NCBI RefSeq assembly: GCF_001905095.1
Contig: NZ_LWLS01000067.1
Coordinates: 1 to 64,000, forward strand
Source of the DNA: Micromonospora sp. CB01531
GTDB taxonomy: Bacteria > Actinomycetota > Actinomycetes > Mycobacteriales > Micromonosporaceae
Direction: 5' to 3'
DNA: 64,000 nucleotides
This document shows, one piece after another, positions 20,461 through 28,183 of this stretch. The stretch's first letter is position 1, and each line of letters starts with the position of its first letter. The translations under genes and the position numbers were made by a program. The notes below the pieces were generated by a model, which saw nothing but the letters and a program-made list of their open reading frames with translations, made no database searches and was not told where the DNA came from.

Positions 20461-22724
20461 TCTCTCTCCTCCCCAGGAACCAGCTGTTTCGGCACCGACG
20501 GGCCGCCGGCGCGGCCGGCGGATCCACGTCGGACGAGCACACCCGCCACGGTCAGCGCGGCCAGCACGGCGCCGATCGTGACGGGCACGGGTTCGAGCCA
20601 GAGCAGCACCAGCCCGGCGACCGCGCCGACGATCCGCTCGGGCACGCCGGCCGGGCCGACGCCGGGCAGCCAGCCGCCGGCCGCCACCGCCAGCACGGTG
20701 ACGCCGAGCGCGGAGACCATGCCGGCCACCAGGATCCGTTCCGCCCCGCCGATGCCGAGCAGCCCGAGACCGGTCGGCGTGATGACGAAGGCGATCGGGA
20801 TCAGGTACGCCGGCAGCGCGTACCGGAGGGTCTGCCACATGGTCGGGACCAGCCGGCCGCCGGTCACCGCGGCGGCGGCCACCGCGGCGAGCGCGGTCGG
20901 CGGGGAGACCTCGGACAGCACCGCGAAGTAGAAGACGAACATCGCCGCGGCGGGGGCGGCGACGCCGAGGTTGAGCAGCGCCGGGCCGATGATCACCCAG
21001 CCGATCACGAACGAGGCGGTGACCGGCACGGCCAAGCCGAGCAGGCTGAGCGCGACGGCGGCGAGCAGCGCGGTGAGTGCCAGCACCACGGCCGGCTCGG
21101 AGCTGACCGCCTGCGCCCCGCTCACCAGCAGTGCGGCGGCCTGCGGGCCGAGGCCGGTCTTGGTGGTGGTGGCGGTGATGATGCCGGCCGCGGCGCAGAC
21201 CGCGCTCACCGCGAGCACCCCGCGTACGCCGCCGCGCAGCGCCTCGACCAGGCGGGCCGGGGTGAGCCGGTGGCGTCGGTCCAGGAAGGACAGCGCGGCG
21301 GCCAGCACGGTGGCGATCACCACGGCGCGGGTCGCCGAGGCGCCCGTCGCGAGCACCACGATGATCACGATGAGCGAGAGGAAGTGGTATCCGAAGCGGG
21401 CCAGCAGGCGCCAGGCGGAGCCGCTGTCGATGACCACCGCGCGGACGCCGGAGCGCCGGGCGTCGATCTCGACGGAGAGCAGGATGCCCAGGTAGTAGAG
21501 GATCGTCGGCACGGTCGCCCAGCCGAGGACCTGCAGGTAGGACACGCCCAGGTATTCGGCGATGATGAAGGCCGCCGCGCCCAGCGTCGGCGGGGACAGG
21601 ATCGCGCCGACTCCGGCGGCGGCCAGCATGCCCCCGGCCCGCTCGGCGGGGTAGCCGGCGCGACGCAGGATCGGCCAGGTGACCGCGCCGATGCTGACCG
21701 TGGTGGCCGCGCCGGAGCCGGACACGGTGCCGAGCAGGAAGCCGGAGGCGACGGCGGTCCGGCCGGCGGCGGTACGGGAGCGGCGGAACGCGGCGGCGGA
21801 CAGCTCCACGAAGAACCGGCCGGCCCCGGACAGGTCGAGCACCGCCCCGTAGATGGTGAAGAGCACGATGTACGAGGCGGCCACGTCCAGCGGGGTGCCG
21901 TAGAAGCCGCTGTCGGAGTTGTAGAACGCGTCGATGAGCTGCCCGAAGTCGAGCCCGGCGTGGGCCACCGCCCAGGACTGCGGCAGCAGCCCGCCGTAGT
22001 AGCCGTAGGCCAGGAAGAGCAGGCAGACGGCGGGGAGGATCCAGCCGGTGGTCCGCCGGCACGCCTCCAGCAGCAGGAGCATCAGCACGGTGCCCATCGC
22101 CACGTCCAGCGGCACGAGCAGGCCCTGCCGGTCGAGGAACGCGTCGTACCCGCCGCCGCCCGCGCCCAGCGTCACCGGCAGCACCGGGTAGAGGCAGCTC
22201 ACCAGCGCGGCCAGGGCCAGCAGCCAGTCGACGAGGGTGAGCCCGCCGCGCCGCGCGTCGTCGGCGGCCGGTGGTGCGGTCGCGCCGTCCGCCACCGGGT
22301 CGCCCGCCGCCGGGGCGGTCGCGGGCCGCCGCCGCGGCGGCCGCACCCCTGACGGGTACGCCAGGAAGACCATCGGCAGAATGCCGGTCAGGAAAATGAT
22401 CAGGTAGTACTTGCTGCCCTGAGGGAGCGGAAAGAACACCTGCCAGAGGGCGAGCAGTGCGACGGCGACCGTGACTCCGGTGAACAGCAGCCCGACCGGT
22501 CCGGACAGGACCCGTCCCGGCTTTTCGTCCTCGAACTGGGCGGCGAGTTCCCGGGTGTCGGGGGGTGCCGCGAGCGATGCGTCGTCGGCCCGCCGCGGCT
22601 CGTCGACTGCCCCGTCGTCGGGCGGGAGCGAAACCGGGACATTGTCCAACTTGGACGCGCTGTCCTGCGGGTCCGTGGGCAGGGGCGTCGGCGCGGAGCC
22701 GTCGGACGGGCGAACGGGCGACAC
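20457..22724 (-). CDS. TRAP transporter fused permease (DctQM-type, TAXI-associated)
   Basis: A 755-residue inner-membrane protein that fuses the small and large TRAP subunits and uses an ion gradient for uptake. About 95 hydrophilic residues precede the first TM helix, which is unusually long. The large-subunit region shows SGFLLGTVSGSGAATTVSIG and MLAAAGVGAILSPPTLGAAA, typical motifs. The GTG at 22724 has no Shine-Dalgarno, but TATCAT lies 8 nt upstream on the minus strand, compatible with leaderless transcription. It heads a five-gene operon. Confidence 0.93.
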   Translation of the reverse strand: MSPVRPSDGSAPTPLPTDPQDSASKLDNVPVSLPPDDGAVDEPRRADDASLAAPPDTRELAAQFEDEKPGRVLSGPVGLLFTGVTVAVALLALWQVFFPLPQGSKYYLIIFLTGILPMVFLAYPSGVRPPRRRPATAPAAGDPVADGATAPPAADDARRGGLTLVDWLLALAALVSCLYPVLPVTLGAGGGGYDAFLDRQGLLVPLDVAMGTVLMLLLLEACRRTTGWILPAVCLLFLAYGYYGGLLPQSWAVAHAGLDFGQLIDAFYNSDSGFYGTPLDVAASYIVLFTIYGAVLDLSGAGRFFVELSAAAFRRSRTAAGRTAVASGFLLGTVSGSGAATTVSIGAVTWPILRRAGYPAERAGGMLAAAGVGAILSPPTLGAAAFIIAEYLGVSYLQVLGWATVPTILYYLGILLSVEIDARRSGVRAVVIDSGSAWRLLARFGYHFLSLIVIIVVLATGASATRAVVIATVLAAALSFLDRRHRLTPARLVEALRGGVRGVLAVSAVCAAAGIITATTTKTGLGPQAAALLVSGAQAVSSEPAVVLALTALLAAVALSLLGLAVPVTASFVIGWVIIGPALLNLGVAAPAAAMFVFYFAVLSEVSPPTALAAVAAAAVTGGRLVPTMWQTLRYALPAYLIPIAFVITPTGLGLLGIGGAERILVAGMVSALGVTVLAVAAGGWLPGVGPAGVPERIVGAVAGLVLLWLEPVPVTIGAVLAALTVAGVLVRRGSAGRAGGPSVPKQLVPGEERE

Positions 22725-23055
22725 GAGGGGGCATGATACGCGAATAGTTCACATTATGGAACCATTGCCCGACGTGATTGCGCCAAGTAACGAGAATGCG
22801 CGGCAATTACTCGCTGCACGCTTGTTTCGGAGCGATTTTCACGAATGTGTAGGCGGTCGACATTGCCGAGGGCTGGCTTTTGCCTGATGATCGGAGCGAT
22901 CTGTCCGCAATGGCGGGTGATGTCCAGGTGAACGGGCTGGCGGTGCCGGCCGCTGCGGCCGTCACTCCGAGTGATCGACGCTACGCCCAGTGTCCGGCAT
23001 CCGTGGCGGCGGTTAACCGGTCGAGTCTGTCGGACCCGGCCGCTAGGGTCGGCCG
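22725..23055. other. 331-nt divergent intergenic region
   Basis: It separates the TRAP operon (minus) from the ABC ATPase (plus). About 22740-22870 is noticeably less GC-rich than its surroundings and probably holds the TRAP promoter (TATCAT near 22733-22738 on the minus strand). I see no gene and no convincing palindrome. Confidence 0.5.
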
Positions 23056-23988
23056 GTGACCAGTGCTCAACCACTCATCCAGGCGCGGGGGCTGGTGAAG
23101 CGGTTCGGCGACTTCACCGCCGTCGACGGCATCGACGTGGCGGTGCACCCGGGCGAGGCGTTCGGCTTCCTCGGGCCGAACGGGGCGGGCAAGTCCTCCA
23201 CCATGCGCATGATCGGCTGCATTTCCCCGCCCTCCGACGGGGAGCTGAGCATCCTCGGCATGGACCCGGTCCGTGACGGTCCCGCGATCCGGGCCCGGCT
23301 GGGCGTCTGCCCGCAGCTCGACAGCCTCGACCCGGAGCTCACCGTCCGGGAAAACCTGACCACCTACGCCCGCTACTTCGGCATCCCGCGCCGGATCGCC
23401 CGCGAGCGGGCCGCCGAGCTGCTCGACTTCGTCCAGCTCGCCGAGCGGGCCGAGAGCAAGGTGGAGCCGCTGTCCGGCGGCATGAAGCGCCGGTTGACCA
23501 TCGCCCGCGCGCTGGTCAACAACCCGGAGATCGTGCTGCTCGACGAGCCCACCACCGGTCTCGACCCGCAGGCCCGGCACCTGGTCTGGGAGCGGCTGTT
23601 CCGGCTCAAGCAGCAGGGCGTCACGCTGGTCCTCACCACGCACTACATGGACGAGGCGGAGCAGCTCTGCGACCGGCTGGTGGTGATGGACGGCGGCCGG
23701 ATCGTGGCCGAGGGGTCGCCCCGCACCCTCATCGAGCGGCACTCCACCCGCGAGGTGGTCGAGCTGCGCTTCGCCGCCGAGTCGCAGGAGATGTTCGCCG
23801 GCAAGCTGAGCGGGCTGGGGGAGCGGGTCGAGGTGCTGCCCGACCGGATCCTGCTCTACGTGGCCGACGGCGACGCGGCGGCGGCCGAGGTGAGCGCCCG
23901 CGGCCTCGTGCCGGCCAGCGTCCTGGTCCGGCGCAGCAGCCTGGAGGACGTCTTCCTCCACCTCACCGGCCGCACCCTGGTCGACTGA
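23056..23988 (+). CDS. ABC-2 exporter ATP-binding protein (DrrA/NodI-like)
   Basis: A 310-residue ATPase with Walker A GPNGAGKSST, signature PLSGGMKRRLTIARAL, Walker B IVLLDEPTTGLDP and the H-loop TTHYMDEAEQLCD. The C-terminal DrrA-type domain ends with SSLEDVFLHLTGRTLVD. The GTG start is at 23056. The matching permeases are almost certainly the two NodJ-like proteins at 26498-28122, but a 2.5 kb segment with regulators now separates them. Confidence 0.92.
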   Translation: MTSAQPLIQARGLVKRFGDFTAVDGIDVAVHPGEAFGFLGPNGAGKSSTMRMIGCISPPSDGELSILGMDPVRDGPAIRARLGVCPQLDSLDPELTVRENLTTYARYFGIPRRIARERAAELLDFVQLAERAESKVEPLSGGMKRRLTIARALVNNPEIVLLDEPTTGLDPQARHLVWERLFRLKQQGVTLVLTTHYMDEAEQLCDRLVVMDGGRIVAEGSPRTLIERHSTREVVELRFAAESQEMFAGKLSGLGERVEVLPDRILLYVADGDAAAAEVSARGLVPASVLVRRSSLEDVFLHLTGRTLVD

Positions 23989-24072
23989 GGCGCGTGCCGC
24001 CGATCGTTGACGCCCAGACCGCAGTCGTGGCGGCGTGTCGAGCTGCTGAGCTGTCAGCGATCACGGTTCGGC

Positions 24073-24309
24073 TCAACGGGCTCTGGCCCAGGTCAGGAAG
24101 CGGTCGGTCAGTCGCTGCGGCGGGAGCTGGCCAGTCAGGTCGGTCATGGCCTCGTGCATCAGCGTGCCGAGGTAGATCAGCAGGCCGGTCCGGTTCTCGC
24201 GGTACTCGCCGAGCAGCGCCAGCCGGGCCGGGGAGCACGGCCACGCGGCGCCGCACACCCGGCATCGCCAGGACGGGCGCGCCGCGACGTGCGGGCGGTA
24301 GCGCGGCAT
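24073..24309 (-). CDS. small conserved protein with CxxC...C motif
   Basis: A 78-residue protein from the ATG at 24309 (GAGGAGG 10 nt upstream). The N-terminus MPRYRPHVAARPSWRCRVCG is followed by AAWPCSPAR, giving a CxxC-N4-C cluster that may bind metal, then a helical tail. Similar short proteins accompany WhiJ/DUF397 loci in actinobacteria and are of unknown function. Its ATG overlaps the stop of the preceding small gene (ATGA), so the two form an operon transcribed away from the XRE gene. Confidence 0.75.
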   Translation of the reverse strand: MPRYRPHVAARPSWRCRVCGAAWPCSPARLALLGEYRENRTGLLIYLGTLMHEAMTDLTGQLPPQRLTDRFLTWARAR

Positions 24310-24524
24310 CAGTGCGTACCCTCCTCGGGCCCGCGCGGCGACGGTAGCCAGCGGCCCCCGTTCGCCCGCCACTCCTGGGCGCGAGTCAGCCGGCCCGGGC
24401 GGCCCGGGCCGTCAGTCGGGAACACCTCGGTCGGTGCGGTCGCCCACGTCGGGCGCGCGTTGGGGGTGCGCCGGGGGAGCGTGGTGGGCGGTGTCGGGCG
24501 GCAGCGCCAGAACCTGAGTCGCAT
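24309..24524 (-). CDS. small hypothetical protein
   Basis: A 71-residue protein from the ATG at 24524, which has GGAGG 7 nt upstream. The sequence (MRLRFWRCRPTPPTTLPRRT at the N-terminus) is basic and proline-rich without a recognisable domain. Translational coupling to the CxxC protein downstream and the good ribosome site support it as real. Its promoter region is shared with the divergent XRE regulator. Confidence 0.6.
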   Translation of the reverse strand: MRLRFWRCRPTPPTTLPRRTPNARPTWATAPTEVFPTDGPGRPGRLTRAQEWRANGGRWLPSPRGPEEGTH

Positions 24525-24737
24525 GGGTGAGCCTCCGTCGAGGTGGGAGGAGGCGCCCTGGACCTCGTTGTCCGCAGGGCGCCCCCGGCCTGGTTCCGCC
24601 CGCCGTCCGATCCCGTGAGCGGTTCCGCTGCGTGACAGTCTGCTGAGGACACGACTACGGTGGGAGGTCCCGCGCGCCGACGACCAGCGCGTACGGCGGC
24701 CGGCCCGAGGCGGTACGAAGATGTACGGAGGGTGTCC

Positions 24738-25541
24738 GTGGAAAGCTCGTCCATGCTGGACCACTTCGCGGAGGAACTGCGGCTCGCCCGGGCCACCAGT
24801 GGCATGTCGCAGAGCGCGCTGGCCGAGGCGTTGAGCTATTCGGGTGCCCTGGTCGCCAAGGTGGAGACCTCCGAACGCCGGCCGAGCCTCGACTTCGCGC
24901 GCCGGTGCGACACCGTGTTCGGCGCGGACGGGCGGTTCGAACGCATCCAGCGGCGGATCAGCCGGGAGACCGTGGTCCCGTGGTTCCGCGACTGGGCCGG
25001 GATCGAGGCGGAGGCGACGGCGCTGCGCTGGTTCGAGCCGTTGTGCGTGCCCGGTTTGCTCCAGACCGAGGAATACGCTCGCGCGTTGCTTTCTGGCGGC
25101 GGGCTGTTCGCGACGGACGAGATCGAGCAGCAGGTGGCGACCCGGCTGGACCGTCAAGCGGTCCTCACCCGCGACAGGCCGCCACTGCTCACCGCCGTCG
25201 TCGACGATTATGTGCTGCGCCGCCGGATCGGTGGGCCCGACGTGATGCGTGAGCAGTTGCAGCACCTGGTGAAGCTGGGATCCACGCTGCCCCGGGTCCG
25301 CATCCACGTCGTACCGGTGTCGGCCGGGGCATACCCTGGACTCGCTGGACACTTCGTGATCGCCACCTCCCCAGCCGGGGAAGACATCGTCTACCTGGAG
25401 GGGCAGCGGCACGGGCAGGCGGTCGACCGGGCCGACTTCGGGCAGGAGATGGTCGAGGTGTGGGAGTCGATCCGCGGTGAGGCACTATCGCAGCAGCAGT
25501 CCCTCGACTTGATAGCGAAAGTGGCGGAGACATGGAGTTGA
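24738..25541 (+). CDS. XRE-family regulator with DUF5753 (WhiJ-like)
   Basis: A 267-residue protein with an N-terminal helix-turn-helix (LRLARATSGMSQSALAEALS, then KVETSERRPSLDFARRCD) and a C-terminal DUF5753 domain (VPGLLQTEEYARALL, LDRQAVLTR, RVRIHVVPVSAGAYPGLAGHF). WhiJ-type proteins act with DUF397 partners in Streptomyces development and antibiotic control. I chose the GTG at 24738 because CGGAGGG lies just upstream. Its stop overlaps the DUF397 gene start by 10 nt. Confidence 0.92.
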   Translation: MESSSMLDHFAEELRLARATSGMSQSALAEALSYSGALVAKVETSERRPSLDFARRCDTVFGADGRFERIQRRISRETVVPWFRDWAGIEAEATALRWFEPLCVPGLLQTEEYARALLSGGGLFATDEIEQQVATRLDRQAVLTRDRPPLLTAVVDDYVLRRRIGGPDVMREQLQHLVKLGSTLPRVRIHVVPVSAGAYPGLAGHFVIATSPAGEDIVYLEGQRHGQAVDRADFGQEMVEVWESIRGEALSQQQSLDLIAKVAETWS

Positions 25542-25723
25542 CCGGCGCCCGGTGGCGCAAGAGCACCCGTAGTAGCGGCCAGGGCGGGGCGTGCGTGGAG
25601 GTGGCCGACAACCTCCCCGGCCTGGTCGCCGTACGTGACTCCAAGGACCCGAGCGGCCCGGTGCTGGCCTTCGGCCCCGAGTCCTGGCGCGCGTTCGTCG
25701 CGCGGGTCGCCGAGCGGCCGTAG
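25532..25723 (+). CDS. DUF397-domain protein
   Basis: A 63-residue protein: MELTGARWRKSTRSSGQGGA, CVEVADNLPGLVAVRDSKDP and a C-terminal AFGPESWRAFVARV, the full DUF397 pattern. These small proteins are the usual partners of DUF5753 XRE regulators, as in the whiJ locus, and probably modulate DNA binding. The ATG at 25532 lies inside the 3' end of the regulator gene. Confidence 0.93.
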   Translation: MELTGARWRKSTRSSGQGGACVEVADNLPGLVAVRDSKDPSGPVLAFGPESWRAFVARVAERP

Positions 25724-25780
25724 CGCGGCCGAAATCGACAGCGGTCGCTTCAAGGGCGTCCAGGGTAGGTGGAGTCTGGG

Positions 25781-25972
25781 ATGGCAGCGTTCTTAGATCC
25801 GTCCGCAATTCTCGCCGAGCGGTACCGCTTGGAGAGAGTCAACCTGGAGCAACTGAACCAATCGTCCGGTGGCCGCTTCGCGCGCTTGCGCTACTGGCTT
25901 GGTCGAGTGCGATTGGAGATCGTCTTCAACCGACTGGCAAACGTGTCGGTCTGGTTCGCGTCACGTCGGTAG
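25781..25972 (+). CDS. small hypothetical protein
   Basis: A 63-residue reading frame from the ATG at 25781, with GGTGGAG upstream. The sequence is basic and helical (AERYRLERVNLEQLNQSSGG, then RLRYWLGRVRLEIVFNRLAN) and its codon use is less GC3-biased than its neighbours, suggesting recently acquired DNA. No family recognised. Confidence 0.45.
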   Translation: MAAFLDPSAILAERYRLERVNLEQLNQSSGGRFARLRYWLGRVRLEIVFNRLANVSVWFASRR

Positions 25973-26152
25973 TCCCGCACGCCATCACCTGTTGCCTGAC
26001 TGACGATCCGAGAAGCCGCGCAGGTCGCCATCGACCTGTCAGCTCGGCGGGTCGCCAGGCGGAGGGGCCATGGGTCTCAGCCCTGGCCTGGTTCTTCTGC
26101 CCGTTTCGGGGACCAGCCTGCCGTTCGCCAGCTCTGCCATTGCGCAGGGGAC

Positions 26153-26242
26153 GCTACGAACTTGATGACGTAAACGATTCAGCCGGGAGGGTCCGCCGGC
26201 AGAATCCCGGCGGTGAATCGTCTGCGTCATCAAGTTTGTAGC
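26153..26242. repeat. 90-nt near-perfect inverted repeat (hairpin/MITE-like element)
   Basis: The outer arms are 29 nt each (26153-26181 and 26214-26242) and pair at 26 of 29 positions; the arm contains GAACTTGATGACG. Inside is a second perfect 7-bp stem, GCCGGGA (26182-26188) with TCCCGGC (26205-26211), around a 16-nt loop. The arms are less GC-rich than the flanks. A miniature inverted-repeat element, a structured RNA or a double operator are possible; no target duplication is obvious. Confidence 0.85.
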
Positions 26243-26273
26243 CGGAGCGGGATCATGGCGCGGGACGCGGTCG

Positions 26274-26390
26274 GCGCAGCCGCCGGCAGGCGCCCGCAGC
26301 CACCGGCAGGTCTCGCAGCCAGCCGCAGCTGCCCGCACGCCCGCAGCCAGCAGCAGCCGGACCCACGCCGCCCGCAGGTGCCGACGGGCC
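26274..26390. repeat. CGCAGCC/CCGGCAGG low-complexity tract
   Basis: Irregular direct repeats of GCAGCC and CCGGCAGG units over about 115 nt, immediately downstream of the inverted repeat. No regular period and no coding evidence. Confidence 0.6.
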
Positions 26391-26497
26391 TGTGCAGGAG
26401 CGGAGAAACCGGCGCGACATCAGCGATGACCCGTCATAGGGTGGCCGGCGGTCTTGTCGTACCCGAGCGGTAGGAACGACGTGGACGGCGGACGGGG

Positions 26498-27301
26498 GTG
26501 GTCGACGTGAGCGTGGCGGAGCGGGCCGGGCCGGCGGTGCCCCGGGTGCCGGCGCTGGCGGTGCTCGCGCACTACCTGGTCGGCTACCGGCGCACATGGC
26601 GGGCGAGCGTCTTCTCGTCCTTCCTGCTGCCGGTGCTCACCGTGCTCGGCTTCGGCGTCGGCGTCGGCGCGTACGTCGACCGGGGTGTCGGCGGGGTGCC
26701 CTACCTCCACTGGCTGGTGCCCGGCCTGATCGCCTCCACCGCGCTCCAGATCGCGGTCGCCGAGTCCACCTGGCCGGTGCACAGCAACTTCCGCTGGATC
26801 CGGACCTACCACGCCCAGGTGGCGGCGCCGCTGCGGATCGGCGACATCCTCGCCGGCCACCTCGCCTACGTGCTGTTCCGGGTGCTCACCAGCACGGCGG
26901 CGTTCCTGCTCGTGACGGCCCTGTTTGGGGCGCTGCGGTCGCCCTGGGCGGTGGCCGTGCTGCCGGTGAGCCTGCTGCTCGGCCTGGCCCTCGCCGCGCC
27001 GACCTTCGCGTTCAGCGCCGCCGTACCCAGCGACAGCTACCTGGCCCTGCTGTTCCGCTTCGCGATCATCCCGATGGCCCTCTTCGCCGGGGTGTTCTTC
27101 CCGGTCGAGTCGCTGCCGGCGGGGCTGCGCCAGGTGGCCTACGCGACCCCGCTCTGGCACGGCGTGGACCTCTGCCGGGCCGCCACGCTGGGCGTCGCTC
27201 CGCAGTGGTCGATCACGGGTCACCTGCTCTACCTCGCCGCCTGGGCCGCCGCCGGCGGGCTGCTGGCCCGGCGTGTGTTCCGCCGCTCGCTCGTCGTCTA
27301 G
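26498..27301 (+). CDS. ABC-2 exporter permease (NodJ-like), first subunit
   Basis: A 267-residue membrane protein with six hydrophobic segments, including VFSSFLLPVLTVLGFGVGVG near the N-terminus and LFRFAIIPMALFAGVFFPVE, the conserved ABC-2 region. It starts at GTG 26498, or possibly at GTG 26507 where GGGGGTGG sits closer. It is separated by 11 nt from the second permease. Together with the ATPase at 23056-23988 it should form one exporter. Confidence 0.9.
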   Translation: MVDVSVAERAGPAVPRVPALAVLAHYLVGYRRTWRASVFSSFLLPVLTVLGFGVGVGAYVDRGVGGVPYLHWLVPGLIASTALQIAVAESTWPVHSNFRWIRTYHAQVAAPLRIGDILAGHLAYVLFRVLTSTAAFLLVTALFGALRSPWAVAVLPVSLLLGLALAAPTFAFSAAVPSDSYLALLFRFAIIPMALFAGVFFPVESLPAGLRQVAYATPLWHGVDLCRAATLGVAPQWSITGHLLYLAAWAAAGGLLARRVFRRSLVV

Positions 27302-27312
27302 GGGAGGATGTC

Positions 27313-28122
27313 GTGGTCAGTCTCGTCCTGCCCCGGCTGGTCAGCTTCGAGGGGGCACCGCGCCGCTCCGCCTCGGTCGCCGAGCGCAACCTCACCGCGC
27401 TGCGGAGCGCGTACTGGCTGGTGCTGCTCTCCGGTTTCCTGGAGCCGGTGCTCTACCTGTTCTCGATCGGGGTCGGGGTGGGCGCCCTGGTCGGCGACCT
27501 CACCCTGCCCGGCGGGCAGGTGGTGTCGTACGCCGCGTTCGTGGCCCCGGCGATGCTCGCCTCCTCGGCGATGAGCGGTGCGCTGTCGGAGACCACCTTC
27601 AACTTCTTCGGGAAGATGAAGTACATGAAGCTGTACGACGGGATCATCGCGACCCCGGTGCAGCCGTTCGAGATCGCCCTCGGCGAGCTGGGCTGGGCGA
27701 TGATCCGGGGCAGCCTCTACTCCGCCGCCTTCCTGGTGATCATGGTGGCGATGGACCTGACCACCGCCGCGCGGGCGGTTCTCGCCTTCCCGGCCGCGGT
27801 GCTGATCGGCTTCGCGTTCGGCGCGCTCGGCATGACCGTCTCCACCCTCCTGCGTAGCTGGCAGGACTTCGACCTGATGGGATCGGCCCAGTTCACCCTC
27901 TTCCTCTTCTCCGGCACCTTCGTGCCCGCCGAGGCCTATCCGGCCGCGCTGCGTTGGGTGGTCGAGGTGACCCCGCTCTACCGGTCGGTGCACCTGATCC
28001 GGGAGGTCTGCGTGGGGATGTCCGGCTGGTCGTGGCTGCCGGACGTGGCATACCTGCTGGCGCTGACCGCCGGGATGCTCGCGCTCGCCTCCCGGCGGAT
28101 GGGGAGGTTGCTCTACAAGTAG
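27313..28122 (+). CDS. ABC-2 exporter permease (NodJ-like), second subunit
   Basis: A 269-residue permease homologous to the preceding one: ALRSAYWLVLLSGFLEPVLY, FFGKMKYMKLYDGIIATPV and FTLFLFSGTFVPAEAYPAAL are typical of NodJ/DrrB-type proteins. The GTG at 27313 is preceded by GGGGAGG. The pair probably forms a heterodimeric channel for an unknown hydrophobic substrate. Confidence 0.9.
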   Translation: MVSLVLPRLVSFEGAPRRSASVAERNLTALRSAYWLVLLSGFLEPVLYLFSIGVGVGALVGDLTLPGGQVVSYAAFVAPAMLASSAMSGALSETTFNFFGKMKYMKLYDGIIATPVQPFEIALGELGWAMIRGSLYSAAFLVIMVAMDLTTAARAVLAFPAAVLIGFAFGALGMTVSTLLRSWQDFDLMGSAQFTLFLFSGTFVPAEAYPAALRWVVEVTPLYRSVHLIREVCVGMSGWSWLPDVAYLLALTAGMLALASRRMGRLLYK

Positions 28123-28183
28123 GCGGTTAGCCGGCCTGCCGTCGGGCACTCGTGGGGACAACGCCGACCACGAGGGAGGGCCG

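Larger units (their letters stand above)
25973..26497. other. 525-nt non-coding stretch with inverted repeat and CGCAGCC-rich tract
   Basis: No supported gene. It contains the large inverted repeat at 26153-26242, annotated separately, and a low-complexity tract at about 26274-26390 made of repeated CGCAGCC and CCGGCAGG units. The region marks the right part of the accessory segment that separates the ABC ATPase from its permeases. Confidence 0.6.

Noticed and set aside
19441..22806. Continuous 1,121-codon minus-strand frame covering both the TRAP permease and TAXI gene
   Set aside because: Only its last third is the TAXI protein; upstream it is the wrong frame of the permease. The permease and TAXI protein have separate, overlapping starts.
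26274..26390. CGCAGCC-rich tract considered as a CRISPR array
   Set aside because: Units are short and irregular with no constant repeat, no unique spacers of fixed length and no cas genes nearby.
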